A stretch of DNA of 5,089 nt from an uncultured Oscillospiraceae bacterium (lineage in GTDB: Bacteria; Bacillota; Clostridia; UBA1212; SIG427), in NCBI GenBank assembly GCA_902465325.1, contig CABQMV010000124.1, positions 1 through 5,089 of the forward strand. Direction: 5' to 3'. Of this stretch, positions 1 to 5,089 are shown in pieces. A model generated the notes under the pieces. It did no database searches, was not told the DNA's origin, and worked only from the letters and a program-made list of their open reading frames with translations. Positions within the stretch are counted from its first letter, which is position 1. The number at the start of each line of letters is the position of its first letter. Position numbers and translations under genes: made by a program.

Positions 1-448
1 TGTAGCACAAATTCACATCCGCAATATGGTCCACGATTCTGCGGTTGGTTTCCTCCGGTAAATTTTCATCAAAGCAGCGATTCCCCGCTTCCATATGAAA
101 AATAGGAATTTTCAGTCTCTTGGCTGAAATTGCGGATAAAGCCGAATTGGTATCTCCCAGAATCAAAAGCGCATCCGGTTTGATCTCCAGCATCAGCTCA
201 TAGCTTTTGGAAATAATATTCCCGATGGTCTCTCCCAGGTGTCCGCCGACGGCATTCAAATAAAAATCCGGCTGACGCAGGCCCAGATCCTCAAAGAAAA
301 TCTCGTTCAGCGTGTAATCCCAGTTCTGGCCCGTATGGGTCAGAACATGGTCAAAATAAACATCACACTTTTTAATCACTTCCGAAAGCCGTATAATCTC
401 CGGCCTGGTTCCTATAATAGTAAGCAGTTTTAACTTTTTCACACTCAT
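1..448 (-). CDS. wecB: Non-hydrolysing UDP-GlcNAc 2-epimerase family, FnlC/CapG-like (N-terminal 149 residues; runs off left edge)
   Basis: This is a cytoplasmic sugar-nucleotide epimerase acting at C2 of a UDP-N-acetyl-hexosamine. The visible part carries the family's N-terminal Rossmann half: GTRPEIIRLS at residues 13-22, HTGQNWD at 38-44, GDTNSALSAI at 98-107 and HMEAGNRCFD at 118-127, followed by PEETNRRIVDH at 131-141. From memory of the family, the GNRCFD...PEE.NRRIVDH block is closer to the FnlC/CapG/WbjD branch, which makes UDP-N-acetyl-L-fucosamine from UDP-L-PneNAc, than to enterobacterial WecB. The symbol wecB is therefore only the family label. The start is ATG at 448-446, overlapping the esterase stop by one base (TAATG). 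An AGGAGA site at 461-456 precedes it by 7 bases. The normal family length is about 370-380 residues, so roughly 60% lies outside the window. The enzyme family is near certain; the FnlC subtype is inferred. Confidence 0.9.
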   Translation of the reverse strand, partial: MSVKKLKLLTIIGTRPEIIRLSEVIKKCDVYFDHVLTHTGQNWDYTLNEIFFEDLGLRQPDFYLNAVGGHLGETIGNIISKSYELMLEIKPDALLILGDTNSALSAISAKRLKIPIFHMEAGNRCFDENLPEETNRRIVDHIADVNLCY

Positions 449-2046
449 TATTCTTTCTCCTGAGAATCCAGATAATCGTCTGTATAGAAGCAGAAGGTGG
501 GACAGGGAACATCCTTGCTGTTAACAAGATTCGCCTCCTCCAAGAGCGCAGAGTGGTCATAGGCATAGCAGACGCCGATCACTTCCCGCTCCGCACTGGT
601 CAGGTCGATCTTGATCGTATCCTTTTCTATAATTTCTGCCGTAGTCTCCACCAAGCTCTCATTGTTTTGCAGCACAGTAAAACCAATAAGCTGGTCTCCG
701 CCGTCCTGATGGGCCTTCAGCCCGTCGCCCACATTCGTGAAAGCAATGGTTACACTGTCATCGTCCCATTTTACCTTACTGGGAATCGGACAGGACACAA
801 AATTATAGTCATAGTCCTCCTTTTTATAGAGCTCGGCCAATGCAATATCCGCCGCTCTCTTGCCAATATGCCATTTATCAAAGGTGTGGGCATAGTCCTC
901 CTCCGGCTCTCCTTCTGGCCGCAGCCGATACCCCACATCAATAGAAGTAATCAGATAGGAATTTGGAATCTTGTAGTAGGCGTCTAGCTGCGCCGCCCGC
1001 AGCTTTGGAATTCCTCTCCATTCGCTGTTCTCCTTCAGCGCGCTGTGGGAGGTCAACTGAATATTATAAAAAGCAAAGGTGCTGTCAAAATGATCTCTCC
1101 AGCCCTGCACACAGGCTGACAGCATCTCCGCATACTTGTTGGCCCAGCCGTTATCGGATTCTCCCTGATAGAACAGCATTCCCCGGAAGGTCATATGCCG
1201 GAAGGGAGCAATAAAGTATTTATAAATGGCCTGCGTCTCCGGCCAGAAGCTTCCTGAACTGGAGAAGTTGGCCCCTGTCTCAGGATCCATAAAATCGTTG
1301 ATGACACAGCCACCGGCTGTAGCCATCACAATTCCCTGGGGAACCTCTACCTGGTCCGCAATCTCCTTTACAAACATATATCCTACAGCGGAAAAGACGT
1401 TAACCGTTTCCTCTATAGTCTTTGTCCATCGGTAGGCCTTATTGACAACGTCATCCTGCTGTCCCTGTACAATCAGAATCCCGTTTTTGTAGGCATCGTT
1501 TTTATCCTCCCGGTACAGACGAATGTTGTCATTTTCATTAATACGGTCCTTCAGTTCTGTAAAATAAGTAGCCATATCCTGGAAATAGTATTCCGCATTT
1601 GACTGCCCGGACACAATCCAAACATCTCCGATCAGCACATTTTCAAATACGGTCTGCTTTCCATTTTTTGGGCCTATTGTCAGTTTCTGTCCCTCTGAAG
1701 TATATTCCTTAGGAGAAAACTCCAGCATCCACTCTCCGTTTTCGTCAATTTGAGCGTATCGCTTCTCTCCCATCAGCTCACCGTAAAGATAGCCGCCTTT
1801 GTCCTGGCTCCAGCCCCATACACGGATAACCTTATCTCTCTGTAAAACCATATCTGAGCTGAATACACCGGAAACCGTATAGGTAACCTTCTCCCCCGGA
1901 TCGTCCACAGCAGGCTGGGCCTTTAAAGCACTCTCCTTTTTTTCTTCCGCCCCTGATACCTGCTTATAAGACTGCGCACAGCCGCTGCTTACAAGAATAG
2001 CCGCCATGAGCGCCAGCAGAATCAGACATTTTACTGTTTTCTTCAT
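448..2046 (-). CDS. Sialate O-acetylesterase family lipoprotein (SASA/SGNH hydrolase)
   Basis: This is probably a membrane-anchored extracellular carbohydrate O-acetylesterase of 532 residues. The N-terminus (MKK, then a hydrophobic stretch at 8-19) ends in the lipobox-like VSSGC with lipidation Cys23. A charged, flexible linker spans about 24-55. A beta-rich N-terminal domain follows (FSSDMVLQRDKVIRVWGWS at 62-80, typical of the family), then the catalytic domain: GDVWIVSGQSNAEY at 140-153 with Ser149 as likely nucleophile, FYQGESD at 292-298, and D390-K-W-H393 as the likely Asp/His pair. The C-terminal GVCYAYDHSALLEEANL segment matches the family's usual VRYAW-type ending. The triad is assigned by motif only. 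The start is ATG at 2046-2044 with GGAGG at 2060-2056, 9 bases upstream. A candidate promoter lies just before it, and it is coupled by TAATG to the epimerase gene. Sialic acid need not be the substrate; an O-acetylated hemicellulose or the cell's own surface glycan is equally possible. Confidence 0.9.
   Translation of the reverse strand: MKKTVKCLILLALMAAILVSSGCAQSYKQVSGAEEKKESALKAQPAVDDPGEKVTYTVSGVFSSDMVLQRDKVIRVWGWSQDKGGYLYGELMGEKRYAQIDENGEWMLEFSPKEYTSEGQKLTIGPKNGKQTVFENVLIGDVWIVSGQSNAEYYFQDMATYFTELKDRINENDNIRLYREDKNDAYKNGILIVQGQQDDVVNKAYRWTKTIEETVNVFSAVGYMFVKEIADQVEVPQGIVMATAGGCVINDFMDPETGANFSSSGSFWPETQAIYKYFIAPFRHMTFRGMLFYQGESDNGWANKYAEMLSACVQGWRDHFDSTFAFYNIQLTSHSALKENSEWRGIPKLRAAQLDAYYKIPNSYLITSIDVGYRLRPEGEPEEDYAHTFDKWHIGKRAADIALAELYKKEDYDYNFVSCPIPSKVKWDDDSVTIAFTNVGDGLKAHQDGGDQLIGFTVLQNNESLVETTAEIIEKDTIKIDLTSAEREVIGVCYAYDHSALLEEANLVNSKDVPCPTFCFYTDDYLDSQEKE
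456..461 (-). promoter_or_regulatory. Ribosome binding site for the epimerase, inside the esterase gene
   Basis: Read on the minus strand the site is AGGAGA, 7 bases before the ATG at 448. It is made from the last codons of the esterase (S-Q-E-K-E-stop). Together with the TAATG overlap it supports translational coupling and fixes the epimerase start. Confidence 0.75.
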
Positions 2047-2055
2047 ATCAAAATA

Positions 2056-2060
2056 CCTCC
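2056..2060 (-). promoter_or_regulatory. Ribosome binding site for the esterase lipoprotein
   Basis: Minus-strand GGAGG (within CGGAGGT) lies 9 bases before the ATG at 2046. It supports that start. The CGG at its 5' edge forms the right arm of a small potential hairpin at 2059-2075. Confidence 0.8.
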
Positions 2061-2075
2061 GAATAAAATATCCGG
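2059..2075 (-). promoter_or_regulatory. Small potential hairpin overlapping the esterase ribosome site
   Basis: On the minus strand CCGGATA-TTT-TATTCGG can pair over 7 positions (one G-U) with a 3-base loop. The right arm ends inside the CGGAGG ribosome site, so pairing would partly mask it. The stem is short and mostly A/T, so it may be chance. If the promoter call nearby is right, this would be close to the very 5' end of the mRNA. Confidence 0.25.
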
Positions 2076-2080
2076 TGTCT

Positions 2081-2109
2081 ATTCTAACATAAAAAACCGT
2101 ATTTGTCTC
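2081..2109 (-). promoter_or_regulatory. Candidate sigma-A promoter for the esterase-epimerase unit
   Basis: Reading leftward, GAGACA (2109-2104; 4 of 6 matches to TTGACA) is separated by exactly 17 bases from TAGAAT (2086-2081; 5 of 6 matches to TATAAT). An upstream TG gives the extended -10 form TGTTAGAAT. Transcription would start near 2074, about 28 bases before the esterase ATG. The elements lie in the last codons of the S-component gene, and the first three bases of the -10 are that gene's TAG stop. This would separate the polysaccharide-type genes from the transporter operon, although read-through from upstream remains possible. Confidence 0.5.
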
Positions 2110-2614
2110 GAATCCGCGTAAGCTTTTTTAAAAAATTATGATACAGTAAAACAATGAAAATCACATTACCTATGCAGTGTGTAATATTAAATAGAATTCC
2201 CGTCAGCAGCAGCGCTCCGAAAGCCCCTGGGGAAAGGCTTCCAATATTATACAGCAAAGAAGAAAAATCTGTAATAATACTAAACAAAATACCTGCTGCA
2301 AAAGAATAAAAACAAACCACAGGCATAGAAGACAAAAAACGGCTTTTGCCCATAAAGCCTGCGATCCATCCAATCAATCCCCACGCCAGCATTTGAAAGA
2401 GAGTCCAGGGCCCCTGTCCCAGAATCAAGTTTGACACAAAGGCCGAGAGAACACCTGTACAAACTCCGCAGAAAGGGCCTAAAGAAACCCCCGTTAATAT
2501 TACCAGCGCTGTTACAGGCTGTATCTGCGGCAAAAAGCTGAATAAAACCCGTCCCGCTGCCGCCGTAGCACTTACCACCACTACCAAAGTCAGCTTTTCA
2601 GTCGGAAGCTTCAC
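2084..2614 (-). CDS. ECF transporter S component (substrate-binding membrane subunit)
   Basis: This 176-residue, very hydrophobic protein has about six predicted membrane segments (roughly 8-28, 33-50, 51-66, 72-88, 97-122 and 130-158) and a basic cytoplasmic tail, the size and layout of ECF S components. The first segment has A16-T-A-A-A20, fitting the AxxxA motif by which S components contact EcfT. SNLILGQGPWTLFQMLAWG at 61-79 resembles a conserved block of an S-component group in Clostridia that I recall near DUF4430 proteins. The start is GTG at 2614, chosen because a strong GGAGGAGG site lies upstream; the gene overlaps the ATPase end by 17 bases. The ligand is not shown by the sequence. 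Its partner DUF4430 gene suggests a corrinoid (CbrT-like function), but a different vitamin or precursor is possible. The stop is TAG at 2086-2084, with no terminator seen after it. Confidence 0.88.
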   Translation of the reverse strand: MKLPTEKLTLVVVVSATAAAGRVLFSFLPQIQPVTALVILTGVSLGPFCGVCTGVLSAFVSNLILGQGPWTLFQMLAWGLIGWIAGFMGKSRFLSSMPVVCFYSFAAGILFSIITDFSSLLYNIGSLSPGAFGALLLTGILFNITHCIGNVIFIVLLYHNFLKKLTRIRDKYGFLC

Positions 2615-4088
2615 TGATCTGCGCCTCCTCCCTGTACAGGTCCTCCGGGCATACAGCGCCCTTCAGATGAGGCTGTTCCCTCAGCGCCCGTACCGTAACG
2701 GTAGTATAAAATTCATTATCACCCAAAAAAGCTTTAGCGCTGCCCGGAGGCGTTAATTTCCCGTCGAACAAAAAGGCAGCCTCTGTGCAATAGGCCCCAA
2801 TAAATTCCATGTCATGAGTTGACAGTACTACGGCAACTCCCCTGCGGGCCAGGTCCTGCAGAACACGTCCAAGCAGCTGCTTGCAATCCTCGTCAAGTCC
2901 TTTGGTAGGTTCATCCAGCAGCAGTAAATCTGCTCCTCCCAGCAGCAGCTTATAAATTGCCAGCCTCTGCAGCTCACCGCCGCTTATATCATATATATTT
3001 TTATGCCTGTACAGCTTATACAGTTCATAATATTCCGGAAATTTCTCCAGCTCTGACGGTAAAATCTCTCTGCGCTTCATATAATCCGCAAAGTCCTCTC
3101 CCACAAGATCCAATAAAAAAGCCTTATGGGGATCCTGGGACAAATAGCGCCCCTTTACGCCAGCACATTTTCCCGAAAACGGCTTATAAATTCCCGTCAT
3201 TACTTTCAGGAGAGTCGTCTTTCCCGATCCGTTTCCTCCGGCAATTCCCAAAAGAGCGCCTTTCCTGACCCGGAGCCCAAGTCCCTTCAAGATATAGGGA
3301 GCATTTTTATCATATTTAAAATAAACATTTTTCAGCTCCTGCACCGTATCCCCCTGTAAAATTGGCGGAGCCGTCACAGTTCGCAGACAGCTGCTGTTTT
3401 TCCGTACCAGTGTCCGAAGCGCCGGCATCCGCAGGGGAATCATCTCAGCATTTAAAAGGCGGCCCAGTCGTACCAGAGGGCAATCAATCAGAGAAACGTC
3501 AAAGCCGCTGGACAGACAGCGCCCCTTTTCCAGCAAAATAATCTGGTCCGACAATCCCAGGATATCCTGACAGTCATGCTCACAAAGGATAACAGTAATT
3601 CCCTGCTCTCTGTTTAAACGGGTAACCATGGTATAAAAGGAATTTCTGGCAATGGGATCCAGAGAAACAGCCGGCTCGTCCAGGATAATCGTATTGGGCT
3701 TTAATGCCGTCACAGCCGCCAAATTGACCATTTGCTTCTCCCCTCCCGACAGGCTGTCCGTTTTCCTGTCCAAAAGCCTGTCCAGTCCAAAGTACCCGCT
3801 GATCTCTCCTAAGAGTCCTTTTTCCGTACCAGTTTGCTCTATGCCAAAGGCCAACTCATCGTAAACCGTATCACAAATCAACTGGGTCTCAGGGTTCTGT
3901 CCTACAAAGCCGGCAGCCGGATCCTGATTCTTCAAGCAGCGCAGAAGAGTACTTTTCCCCGAGCCGGAAGCACCGCATACCAGTACAAAGGCACCTGCCT
4001 GAATAGAAAAGCTTACCTGCTCCAAAGCCGGTCTGGTCTCTCCGGGATAGGTAAAACTCAAATTTTCAACTTTGTATAGATCCTCCAT
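2598..4088 (-). CDS. ecfA: ECF transporter fused ATPase (EcfA-EcfA', two ABC domains)
   Basis: This 496-residue protein has two ABC ATPase domains and powers the ECF importer on the cytoplasmic side. Domain 1 (about 4-200): Walker A GASGSGKST at 39-47, Q-loop Gln64 in FVGQNPETQ, signature LSGGE at 113-117, Walker B ending D137-E138, D-loop SLDP, switch His171. Domain 2 (about 250-455): Walker A GGNGSGKT at 284-291, Gln318 in YLSQDP, signature ISGGE at 368-372, Walker B ending D392-E393, His425. Both sites look catalytically complete. FVGQNPETQL is typical of ECF/cobalt-type ATPases. Both domains are short between Walker A and Q-loop (19 residues from Lys45 to Gln64; 28 from Lys290 to Gln318, against about 45 in typical EcfA), so the beta subdomain is reduced. 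The start is ATG at 4088, preceded by GGAGG at 4100-4096 with a 7-base spacer; an in-frame TTG at 4103 has no comparable site. It overlaps ecfT by 31 bases and the S-component gene by 17. Confidence 0.95.
   Translation of the reverse strand: MEDLYKVENLSFTYPGETRPALEQVSFSIQAGAFVLVCGASGSGKSTLLRCLKNQDPAAGFVGQNPETQLICDTVYDELAFGIEQTGTEKGLLGEISGYFGLDRLLDRKTDSLSGGEKQMVNLAAVTALKPNTIILDEPAVSLDPIARNSFYTMVTRLNREQGITVILCEHDCQDILGLSDQIILLEKGRCLSSGFDVSLIDCPLVRLGRLLNAEMIPLRMPALRTLVRKNSSCLRTVTAPPILQGDTVQELKNVYFKYDKNAPYILKGLGLRVRKGALLGIAGGNGSGKTTLLKVMTGIYKPFSGKCAGVKGRYLSQDPHKAFLLDLVGEDFADYMKRREILPSELEKFPEYYELYKLYRHKNIYDISGGELQRLAIYKLLLGGADLLLLDEPTKGLDEDCKQLLGRVLQDLARRGVAVVLSTHDMEFIGAYCTEAAFLFDGKLTPPGSAKAFLGDNEFYTTVTVRALREQPHLKGAVCPEDLYREEAQISEASD
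2624..2628 (-). promoter_or_regulatory. Ribosome binding site deciding the GTG start of the S component
   Basis: Minus-strand GGAGG (in the longer purine run AGGGAGGAGG at 2633-2624) is 9 bases before the GTG at 2614. It lies inside the last codons of the ATPase gene. There is no ATG near the gene's 5' end at a comparable distance, so the GTG is favoured. Confidence 0.75.
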
Positions 4089-4909
4089 TTTCCTTCCTCC
4101 CAAAATCTATAAACAAGAGGCAGAGCAGTAAAGGCGCCATATACAGCAATTCCTGCAGGCGCCTGTGCTGAGCTGACTATACGGGGAAAAAATTCAAATT
4201 GGTAGATTCCCGCCCATATCAGCACAGCAATTGTCAGAGCAAAGCCGAGAAACAGCAGCAGAAGGCCAGCGTCGTACCCGCGAAACGGATAGCGTCCGGC
4301 CAGTCTTCTGCCGCGGCCTCTTCTACAACCAAAACCACGGTATCTCATGGAAAGCTGTGTTTCAATAGCACTTTCCAAATTGGCAGAAAGCATAGCCCAA
4401 AACAGTTTTCCCGCAGCCCTGTTCGTCTGGCAGCCCAGTGCCTGCTGGGTCTCCCAGAGCTGCTTTAGCTGACGGCTATAATACGGAATAAAGCGCAGCG
4501 TCATACAAAGCATCAGCGCAATATTAGGACTGAGTCTGCCAACAACATATAGCAGCTTTCCATTATCAATAAAACAGGCTCCCGCTTTAAAAACCAGGAT
4601 CAGTGCCGCACTGATCAGTCCCGCCATAGCGCCTCTCAACAAAGCCTCTGCCGTTATGGGCCGTTCATTTAAAAACAGCAGCGGCGTATCGCCCATAGGA
4701 TTCAGGAGGCCGTTAATCAGAGTAAAAAACAAAACCAGCAAAGCAGAATATACCAACGGCCCTTTAACAGCGCCGGCCCCCTTCTCCCGTGCCAGAATAA
4801 TCAGCTGTACACAGACGCATAAAAGCGCCGTCCAGGGGTTCAGCAGCACTGCAGTCAATATAAGTAGCAATAAATAATACGCGGCTGTTACCCCCGGGTG
4901 TATTTCCAT
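4058..4909 (-). CDS. ecfT: ECF transporter transmembrane coupling protein (EcfT/CbiQ family)
   Basis: This 283-residue integral membrane protein links the fused ATPase to the S component. Hydrophobic segments lie at about 9-23, 26-40, 51-69, 95-112, 214-234 and 250-267. The long cytoplasmic coupling region is at about 120-212. It contains LSPNIALMLCMTLRFIPYY at 126-144, a conserved EcfT block, and the second coupling motif as Y190-R191-G192 (SMRYRGFG). The position of the first Ala-Arg-Gly motif reads A157-L158-G159 in TQQALGC, so the arginine is absent. A basic Arg/Gly run (CRRGRGRR at 195-202) follows the second motif. The start is ATG at 4909, overlapping the DUF4430 gene end by 22 bases; its ribosome site is weak (GGAG at 4923-4920, 10 bases away), which fits dependence on translation of the gene before it. 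The stop TGA at 4060-4058 lies inside the ATPase gene. Confidence 0.93.
   Translation of the reverse strand: MEIHPGVTAAYYLLLLILTAVLLNPWTALLCVCVQLIILAREKGAGAVKGPLVYSALLVLFFTLINGLLNPMGDTPLLFLNERPITAEALLRGAMAGLISAALILVFKAGACFIDNGKLLYVVGRLSPNIALMLCMTLRFIPYYSRQLKQLWETQQALGCQTNRAAGKLFWAMLSANLESAIETQLSMRYRGFGCRRGRGRRLAGRYPFRGYDAGLLLLFLGFALTIAVLIWAGIYQFEFFPRIVSSAQAPAGIAVYGAFTALPLVYRFWEEGKWRIYTKLKI
4096..4100 (-). promoter_or_regulatory. Ribosome binding site deciding the ATG start of the fused ATPase
   Basis: Minus-strand GGAGG within GGGAGGAAGG sits 7 bases before the ATG at 4088-4086. Its position inside the upstream ecfT gene, and the fact that a TTG start at 4103 would translate through it, argue for the ATG. 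Confidence 0.8.
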
Positions 4910-5089
4910 TCTATGACATCTCCGTCTTCTAGTATATAAGAGCTGACTCCAACAGAGGCGAAGCTTTCATTCACATAATAGAGCCAGCCGCTGCTCCCTC
5001 CATATGCCTTTTCCCAAATATCATCAATCGCCTGGACATACACGGTATTCCGCTTCAGGCTCCCGCTGTAATTCAGCGAAATACCGCTG
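4888..5089 (-). CDS. DUF4430-domain protein (transcobalamin C-terminal-like), C-terminal 66 residues only
   Basis: The upstream gene of the ECF operon enters from the right edge; its open frame runs from base 5088 to a TAA at 4890-4888. The 66 visible residues end in SGWLYYVNESFASVGVSSYI at 33-52, then LEDGDVIEWKYT. This is the signature of DUF4430, which resembles the cobalamin-contacting C-terminal beta domain of animal transcobalamin and intrinsic factor. In Firmicutes such proteins are commonly exported, but the N-terminus, and so any signal peptide or lipobox, is outside the window. Its position as first visible gene of the ECF operon, overlapping ecfT by 22 bases, suggests that it binds or presents the ligand to the transporter. 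Whether that ligand is cobalamin is inferred. The frame is short, but the motif and the tight gene packing make it convincing. Confidence 0.85.
   Translation of the reverse strand, partial: SGISLNYSGSLKRNTVYVQAIDDIWEKAYGGSSGWLYYVNESFASVGVSSYILEDGDVIEWKYTRG

Noticed and set aside
372..566. Minus-strand 64-codon frame spanning the esterase/epimerase junction
   Set aside because: It is out of frame with both real genes and crosses their well-supported TAATG junction. Its translation is low-complexity and its start lacks a ribosome site.
553..987. Plus-strand open frame of 144 codons opposite the esterase gene
   Set aside because: It lies fully antisense to a gene with strong family motifs, has no ribosome site worth naming and its translation resembles no protein I recognise. 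The other plus-strand frames at 239-433, 963-1435, 2957-3359, 3652-4079, 4199-4468 and 4656-4877 are rejected for the same reason.
2047..2100. Possible rho-independent terminator between the S component and the esterase (a GG followed by T run near 2091-2098)
   Set aside because: No GC-rich stem precedes the T run, and the only hairpin in the gap (2059-2075) is short, A/T-rich and not followed by Ts.
2124..2135. Perfect 12-base palindrome of six T and six A as a possible operator
   Set aside because: It lies within coding sequence and is explained by consecutive Phe-Leu-Lys-Lys codons; homopolymer palindromes are common in such sequence.
2280..2462. Minus-strand 60-codon frame inside the S-component gene
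   Set aside because: It is a shifted reading of the hydrophobic S-component coding sequence, without its own start signals.
4089..4103. Upstream in-frame TTG start adding five residues (M-G-G-R-K) to the fused ATPase
   Set aside because: Those codons are themselves the GGAGGAAGG ribosome site for the ATG at 4088, and the ATG product begins as the family normally does.
4888..5089. Cobalamin riboswitch for the transporter operon
   Set aside because: The operon's 5' end is outside the window; the visible bases up to the right edge are coding, so nothing can be claimed.

Overview
The window reads as a chromosomal stretch of a Gram-positive, low-to-moderate GC Clostridia member, most likely a Lachnospiraceae-type gut anaerobe. 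The reasons are the strong AGGAGG-type ribosome sites, the double-NBD ECF ATPase, the lipoprotein signal and the dense gene packing. This placement is inferred from gene style only. Every convincing gene lies on the minus strand, so transcription runs right to left. No gap between genes exceeds 40 bases. No RNA gene, mobile element, CRISPR array or convincing terminator was seen.

Region 1 (5089 to 2084, minus) is an energy-coupling factor (ECF) vitamin transporter operon. In transcription order it holds the C-terminal end of a DUF4430 (transcobalamin C-terminal-like) protein, the transmembrane coupling subunit EcfT, a fused two-domain ATPase (EcfA-EcfA') and a small membrane S component that should bind the substrate. 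The four genes overlap by 22, 31 and 17 bases, and each ribosome site sits inside the preceding gene, so translation is probably coupled. Together they form a complete group II or dedicated-type ECF importer plus a probable exported ligand-binding partner. The DUF4430 partner suggests a cobalamin-like or other corrinoid/tetrapyrrole ligand, but the sequence does not prove the substrate.

Region 2 (about 2109 to 1, minus) looks like a separate transcription unit. A candidate extended -10 promoter (GAGACA, 17-base spacer, TAGAAT with upstream TG) lies over the 3' end of the S-component gene. It is followed by a 532-residue lipoprotein of the sialate O-acetylesterase (SGNH/SASA) family. Next, coupled through a TAATG stop/start overlap, is the N-terminal part of a non-hydrolysing UDP-GlcNAc 2-epimerase of the FnlC/CapG type, which runs off the left edge. 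This unit probably continues to the left into a surface-polysaccharide locus. There the epimerase would help supply a nucleotide sugar such as UDP-N-acetyl-L-fucosamine, and the lipoprotein esterase would trim O-acetyl groups outside the cell.

No clearly new biological system is visible. The points most worth a second look are the DUF4430-ECF cassette with its unusually compact ATPase halves, the degenerate first coupling motif in EcfT, and the translational coupling of an extracellular esterase to a cytoplasmic sugar-nucleotide epimerase.
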